Positions 60,553-64,000 of a stretch of DNA of 64,000 nucleotides are shown one piece after another. Position 1 is the stretch's first letter, and every line of letters starts with the position of its first letter. Source of the DNA: JAGNKE01 sp965230245 (GTDB lineage Bacteria > Pseudomonadota > Alphaproteobacteria > Micavibrionales > Micavibrionaceae); contig OZ246000.1 in the NCBI GenBank assembly GCA_965230245.1, forward strand, positions 1,984,001 through 2,048,000. The letters run 5' to 3'. The notes under the pieces were generated by a model that saw only the letters and a list, made by a program, of their open reading frames with translations, ran no database searches and was not told the DNA's origin. The translations under genes and the position numbers were made by a program.

Positions 60553-61233
60553 ATGACACAAACTAATTATATACCAGCGGATTACGACGGGATAAAGGTT
60601 GTTGGTGACCTTTGTGCGCTTCTGGTTGAAGATTTCGGGTCATACGCCAACGTCATTCTTTGCCCGCGCCGCTTGAAAGGCGACTTTGATACGCTTGCGC
60701 AAAGCATGGCCGAATACTTTGATCTGCAGGAAGAAGAGATCTTCATAAAATACGCAGAGAAGGAAAAACTCGAAGAATATCGAGAAACCCTGAAAGCCGA
60801 AGAGCTATTAGCAGCTTTGGATATTATTATGTCCGATATGGAGTTTTTCCACCATTCAGGCGCACGGCCACATGTGCGCGTTTTGAAAAATTACACCGAA
60901 GATGAAACAACACACGACTTTCATGTCGACGGAATCAAACAGGACTTCGACCGTTATATGACCTGTTACAATGCACCCGTAACGCAATTCGTCCGTAACT
61001 GCGACGTTGTCGGTGTAGATGGTCACAAAGCATTTACAAGAGACGGCGCACCCGTTTACGAATTCAGGGTAGGGGATGTCTGGAAACAGCGCGTACGGAA
61101 CAAAACCGGCAGCGGGCTCGGCAAGTTCGTTAAAAACGTCCTGCAGGTTGACCGCAGACGTGCCTTTGTCCATCGCGCACAAAAGTCAACAAAACCGCGT
61201 CTTATGTTGGTGGGTGACAAAAGACTGTCGTAA
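60553..61233 (+). CDS. DUF1826-like protein, possible 2-oxoglutarate/cupin fold
   Basis: 226 residues, no signal peptide. A central segment (about 100-195) reads R-P-H-V-R-V-L, then H-D-F-H-V-D-G, D-R-Y-M-T-C-Y-N-A-P-V-T and V-G-D-V, and closes with F-V-H-R-A near 205. This order of H-x-D, Y-x-x-P-x-T and a distal H-R is that of DUF1826 and suggests a metal-binding double-stranded beta-helix. A similar but weaker pattern is seen in the protein at 21361-22212. It lies between flbD and motA; a flagellar role is not shown. Confidence 0.7.
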   Translation: MTQTNYIPADYDGIKVVGDLCALLVEDFGSYANVILCPRRLKGDFDTLAQSMAEYFDLQEEEIFIKYAEKEKLEEYRETLKAEELLAALDIIMSDMEFFHHSGARPHVRVLKNYTEDETTHDFHVDGIKQDFDRYMTCYNAPVTQFVRNCDVVGVDGHKAFTRDGAPVYEFRVGDVWKQRVRNKTGSGLGKFVKNVLQVDRRRAFVHRAQKSTKPRLMLVGDKRLS

Positions 61234-61243
61234 AAAATTAAGC

Positions 61244-62089
61244 TTAATCGAAATACCGGATCTGATCGGATGGCGGCAGTTCGCTGTTCAAGATCATTTC
61301 CAGACTGCGCGGGTTTTCCTGATCAACGATGGAAACGGCGGCCTTCAAAATCAGGTTCTTGATCATCGTCTCATCGGCCGTGTACTTGTCCAGCTTGGCG
61401 GCCATCGGCGCCAGAACAATCGTGCCGAGAATTGCGCCGTAAAATGTGGTGAGCAAAGCAATCGCCATCGCAGGGCCGATCGTTTCAGGGTTGTCCAAGT
61501 TTGCAAGCATCTGCACGAGTCCGACCAGCGTACCGATCAACCCCATGGCAGGTGCAATTTCGGAGGCACGGCGAAGCATACTTGCCGAACGTTTCTGCCG
61601 CTCGATAAAAGATGCGATATCCATGCTCAACATCCGCTCGATATTTTCGCGGTCATATCCGTCCACGACCAGCTGTATCGCTTTTTGAAGGAACGGCTCC
61701 TTCTGCATTTCGCCCTCATAATTGGCGAGCGCCAACACACCGCGCTTTCGTGAAACCGTGGCAATATCCATAAGAGATTTAGCCAGCGCGGAAGGCTGTC
61801 GTGCGGGTCTGAAAAATGCACTGGCTGCAACACTCCCGCTTGACCTGATCTCATCAAAGGTGAAGGAGATACACGTAGCAGTAAACGTGCCGAGCACAAC
61901 TATCATGACCGATTGTATATTCAGGAAGTCCGCATCGCTCTGTCCCATAACAATAGCGGCAAAAATAAGCCCGAAGGTGACAACCAAACCAAAAAATGTT
62001 GCGAAGTCTGGCTTGGCCGTGGGGGCGGGGATACGGATGACCGGAATCGGAATTGTCGTATCCTGTTGTGCGCTCGCGGGTTCGTTCAT
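61244..62089 (-). CDS. motA: Flagellar motor stator protein MotA/PomA
   Basis: Membrane ion-channel component of the stator that contacts FliG. 281 residues. A Pro/Thr-rich N-terminus is followed by four membrane helices (about 30-48, 55-75, 170-190, 205-225). Between helices 2 and 3 lies a charged cytoplasmic domain with basic R-K-R-G near 112, and P-A-M-G-L-I-G-T-L-V-G is the conserved helix-3 segment. No motB follows it in the window, so the partner is elsewhere. Confidence 0.9.
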   Translation of the reverse strand: MNEPASAQQDTTIPIPVIRIPAPTAKPDFATFFGLVVTFGLIFAAIVMGQSDADFLNIQSVMIVVLGTFTATCISFTFDEIRSSGSVAASAFFRPARQPSALAKSLMDIATVSRKRGVLALANYEGEMQKEPFLQKAIQLVVDGYDRENIERMLSMDIASFIERQKRSASMLRRASEIAPAMGLIGTLVGLVQMLANLDNPETIGPAMAIALLTTFYGAILGTIVLAPMAAKLDKYTADETMIKNLILKAAVSIVDQENPRSLEMILNSELPPSDQIRYFD

Positions 62090-62115
62090 AAACCTAGATA
62101 ATACCGTTAAGTTCT

Positions 62116-62142
62116 AAAAACAGATCCGGCTAACGCAGGATC
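62116..62142 (-). terminator. Weak terminator-like hairpin between fliN and motA
   Basis: On the minus strand GATCC/GGATC (62138-62142 with 62123-62127) forms a short stem followed by TG and five T. It could limit read-through from fliG-fliH-fliN into motA. The stem is short, and motA starts only 27 bp later, so this is tentative. Confidence 0.3.
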
Positions 62143-62181
62143 ACCTTTATTTATTGTTGTGGATACGCAGAAAAGAAAAGT

Positions 62182-62577
62182 TCAACTACGGTCGGATTTT
62201 ACAATCTCGGTCATAGTAATACCAAGTTTATCATCAACGATGACAACCTCGCCACGGGCAACGAGGCGGTTATTCACATAAATATCAATAGCTTCGCCGA
62301 CTTTTCTGTCAAGCTCAACAACCGCGCCACGACCAAGCTTTAGCAACTGGCTGACTTGCATCGTCGAACGGCCCAAAACTGCGGATATCTGTACGGGAAT
62401 ATCATAAATCGCAGTAACATCACCGGCCATCGGCTGTCCGGGGGCAAAACCTTGGTCATCTTGACCAGAGCCATCTTCGGATTGTATCTCGTCCAAATCC
62501 ATACCGCCGCCTGCCGGGGCGTCATCAAACATATTGTCAACGGCTGCCTGATCGCTATTTTGGTCGTCTTCACTCAT
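62182..62577 (-). CDS. fliN: Flagellar motor switch protein FliN
   Basis: C-ring component controlling rotation direction. 131 residues: an acidic, Asp/Gln-rich N-terminal half (about 1-50) and a SpoA domain (about 55-130) with V-Q-I-S-A-V-L-G-R, L-L-K-L-G-R-G-A-V-V-E-L-D and N-N-R-L-V-A-R-G-E-V. It overlaps the fliH stop by 4 bp. No fliM is in the window. Confidence 0.94.
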   Translation of the reverse strand: MSEDDQNSDQAAVDNMFDDAPAGGGMDLDEIQSEDGSGQDDQGFAPGQPMAGDVTAIYDIPVQISAVLGRSTMQVSQLLKLGRGAVVELDRKVGEAIDIYVNNRLVARGEVVIVDDKLGITMTEIVKSDRS

Positions 62578-63422
62578 ACGTCATCTCCAGTTTCGGTCCC
62601 CGCGTCATCTGATGTCTTCGGGCTGTCGGCTTTGTTATCTTCATCGTCTTTTGTCTTTTTAACCTTGGCACTTTTCTGCGGGGCATCTTCTGCGTTATCA
62701 GAAGTTTCCTTTGATAATTCTTCGCCTTCAGAAGATACCACGTTTTGGGGCTCCTCGTCTTCCGGCGGATCTTCTAACTGTAATTCCAGTTTATCATGTA
62801 CCCTAATCCCACGCATCGCAAGAGTCTCTTCCAAAATAGAAAAGATGTTCACGGCTATTTTATGCGGATCGTAAGACACGCCGCCGCCTTTCCATTCCAT
62901 ACTGCATTGCGTTCCGTTTAAACTCGGGCAAGCTTCAAGTTCAACACCATCAGAGGTCAGGCCCTGTTCCTGAAAAAACTTTTGCGCCTGTTCAAGCAGG
63001 GCAGGCGAGACCTTAACGGTAATCTGTTTTGAAGGCTGATGTTCAGCAATAACTTTTTGGATAACGGCCTTCATGTCTTCAAGCCCGTATGTCTCGGCAA
63101 ACATGGGAAACGTCTTGCCGTAAATCGAGGTTGCGAGATGCACGGCTTCTGCTTCATACAAATCTTGTCTTTCGTCTTCCGCGGCAAACAGCATATTTGA
63201 ATGCTGGCGGATGTTCTGCATTAGGGCAAGAACCTGACGCATGATACTGTCCTGACTTTCCTGAAAGCCGTCTTTCTTGCCGTTGGAATATCCCTCCTGT
63301 CTGGCATCCTCCAGTTCCTCCGCCGTGAATTCCTTCGGCGGCGGTTTTTTCCTGCCGCCGGCTCCGTCACGATCGAAATCATGCAAATTCTGAAAAAATG
63401 AAGTCTCTTTTTTCTGGTTCAC
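62574..63422 (-). CDS. fliH: FliH-like flagellar export regulator
   Basis: Controls the FliI ATPase at the export gate. 282 residues from GTG 63420-63422 with GAGGT 10 nt upstream. It starts with a basic stretch, then a Glu/Arg/Gln-rich coil with A-R-Q-E-G-Y-S-N-G-K-K-D-G-F near 38-51, typical of the FliH/YscL glycine-spaced helix. A C-terminal domain (about 90-210) and a highly acidic tail of about 60 residues follow. The acidic tail is longer than in most relatives. Between fliG and fliN. Confidence 0.85.
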   Translation of the reverse strand: MNQKKETSFFQNLHDFDRDGAGGRKKPPPKEFTAEELEDARQEGYSNGKKDGFQESQDSIMRQVLALMQNIRQHSNMLFAAEDERQDLYEAEAVHLATSIYGKTFPMFAETYGLEDMKAVIQKVIAEHQPSKQITVKVSPALLEQAQKFFQEQGLTSDGVELEACPSLNGTQCSMEWKGGGVSYDPHKIAVNIFSILEETLAMRGIRVHDKLELQLEDPPEDEEPQNVVSSEGEELSKETSDNAEDAPQKSAKVKKTKDDEDNKADSPKTSDDAGTETGDDV

Positions 63423-63449
63423 GCGTGTGTTACCTCAGGCAGATTTCGG

Positions 63450-64000
63450 TTAATAGATCATTTCGTCTTCTTCGCTGCCCGTAGATATCACGATCTCGCC
63501 GCGGGCTTCGAGATCCTTGGCAACATTAACAATGTATTGCTGAGCTTCTTCAACATCCTTCAGGCGTACAGGTCCCATCGCGGCCATATCTTCTTTCATG
63601 ATTTTCGCCGCACGCTCTGACATATTGGAGAAGAAGAGATCGCGCATGGTCTCCGTCGCACCCTTGAGCGCAATCGGTAGTTTTTCTTTGTCTGCCGCAC
63701 GGATAAGAGTCTGCACGGACGCAGGATCCAGCTTGGAAAGATCCTCGAATGTAAACATAAGACTTCGAATTTTTTCTGCTGAATCGGGAATGCTGCGTTC
63801 CAATTCTTCCATGAAGCGGGACTCGGTCGAACGTTCCATATTGTTGAAAATCTCGGCGATCAACTCGTGACTATCGCGTCTTTGTGTTCGTGCAAGGTTA
63901 GACATAAACTCTTTACGCAAAGTCTTCTCGACCTCATCGAGAATTTCCTTTTGCACGGTCTCCATGCGCAACATCCGCTGGATAACCTCTATGGCAAAGT
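63450..64000 (-). CDS. fliG: Flagellar motor switch protein FliG, N-terminal part beyond window
   Basis: C-ring protein that transmits torque from MotA. The open frame continues through the window end, so the 5' part is missing; at least 183 residues are seen. The visible part starts F-A-I-E-V-I-Q-R-M and contains Q-K-E-I-L-D-E-V-E, M-F-T-F-E-D-L-S-K-L-D near 112, M-S-E-R-A and G-P-V-R-L-K-D-V-E, the core of FliG middle and C-terminal domains. It ends in E-E-D-E-M-I-Y. First visible gene of the fliG-fliH-fliN run. Confidence 0.94.
   Translation of the reverse strand, partial: FAIEVIQRMLRMETVQKEILDEVEKTLRKEFMSNLARTQRRDSHELIAEIFNNMERSTESRFMEELERSIPDSAEKIRSLMFTFEDLSKLDPASVQTLIRAADKEKLPIALKGATETMRDLFFSNMSERAAKIMKEDMAAMGPVRLKDVEEAQQYIVNVAKDLEARGEIVISTGSEEDEMIY

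Noticed and set aside
61076..61753. 225-codon plus-strand ORF overlapping the DUF1826-like gene and motA
   Set aside because: Overlaps two recognisable genes and has no domain of its own.
1..64000. Mobile elements, CRISPR arrays, tRNA or rRNA genes
   Set aside because: I saw no transposase, integrase, spaced direct-repeat array or cloverleaf-like sequence in the gaps.

Overview
The window reads as chromosomal DNA of a free-swimming, cell-cycle-regulated alphaproteobacterium. The evidence is CtrA, a ChpT-type histidine phosphotransferase, MipZ, a FlbD-type sigma-54 activator, a TipF-like degenerate EAL protein and alphaproteobacterial-style rpsU, purH and argC genes. FlhF/FlhG together with CtrA/FlbD/TipF, at moderate GC by eye, would fit a deep branch such as the Micavibrio relatives; that placement is inference. 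I see no rRNA, tRNA, CRISPR array, insertion sequence or prophage.

Layout. 1-420: start of a repeat-containing protein cut by the window edge, then an AT-rich gap. 0.8-12.6 kb, minus strand: purH, a chemotaxis operon (cheA-cheW-cheY-cheB-cheR) preceded by chpT, a phosphohexomutase, galU and mipZ. 12.6-19.8 kb: a large aminopeptidase P, rpsU, a lipase-like hydrolase, yejF and unknown secreted proteins. 19.8-31.8 kb: arginine biosynthesis. argH and argG stand alone. A long minus-strand operon runs P-loop gene-argC-argB-two DUF805 membrane genes-argD-argF-secreted protein. It is preceded by a leader encoding a 16-residue peptide with Arg-Arg-Arg-Pro-Arg, overlapping a terminator-like hairpin. 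32-41.7 kb: a DUF695/RraB-like protein, an M20 amidohydrolase and a dispersed YejABE peptide importer mixed with kdsB, a histidine phosphatase, an EamA transporter and a TPR protein. 41.8-47.6 kb: tipF-like gene, pyrD, pgsA, an EEP-family membrane protein and an unknown two-gene module whose second member looks like a PIN nuclease. 47.7-64 kb: ctrA and a flagellar region (fliI, a CheD-like gene, fliJ, fliK-like, flhG, flhF, flhA, flbD, motA, fliN, fliH, fliG cut by the window end).

How the parts fit. CtrA and FlbD would set the flagellar transcription order, ChpT would feed phosphate to CtrA, TipF and FlhF/FlhG would place the flagellum, and the Che operon would steer the MotA-driven motor. 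The arginine operon looks set to respond to charged tRNA-Arg through its leader. The most interesting points are that arginine leader, a CheD-type Thr-Cys-His triad in an unrecognised gene between fliI and fliJ, the PIN-like two-gene module, a perfect 14-bp hairpin covering the chpT ribosome site, and the unrecognised members of the arginine operon.
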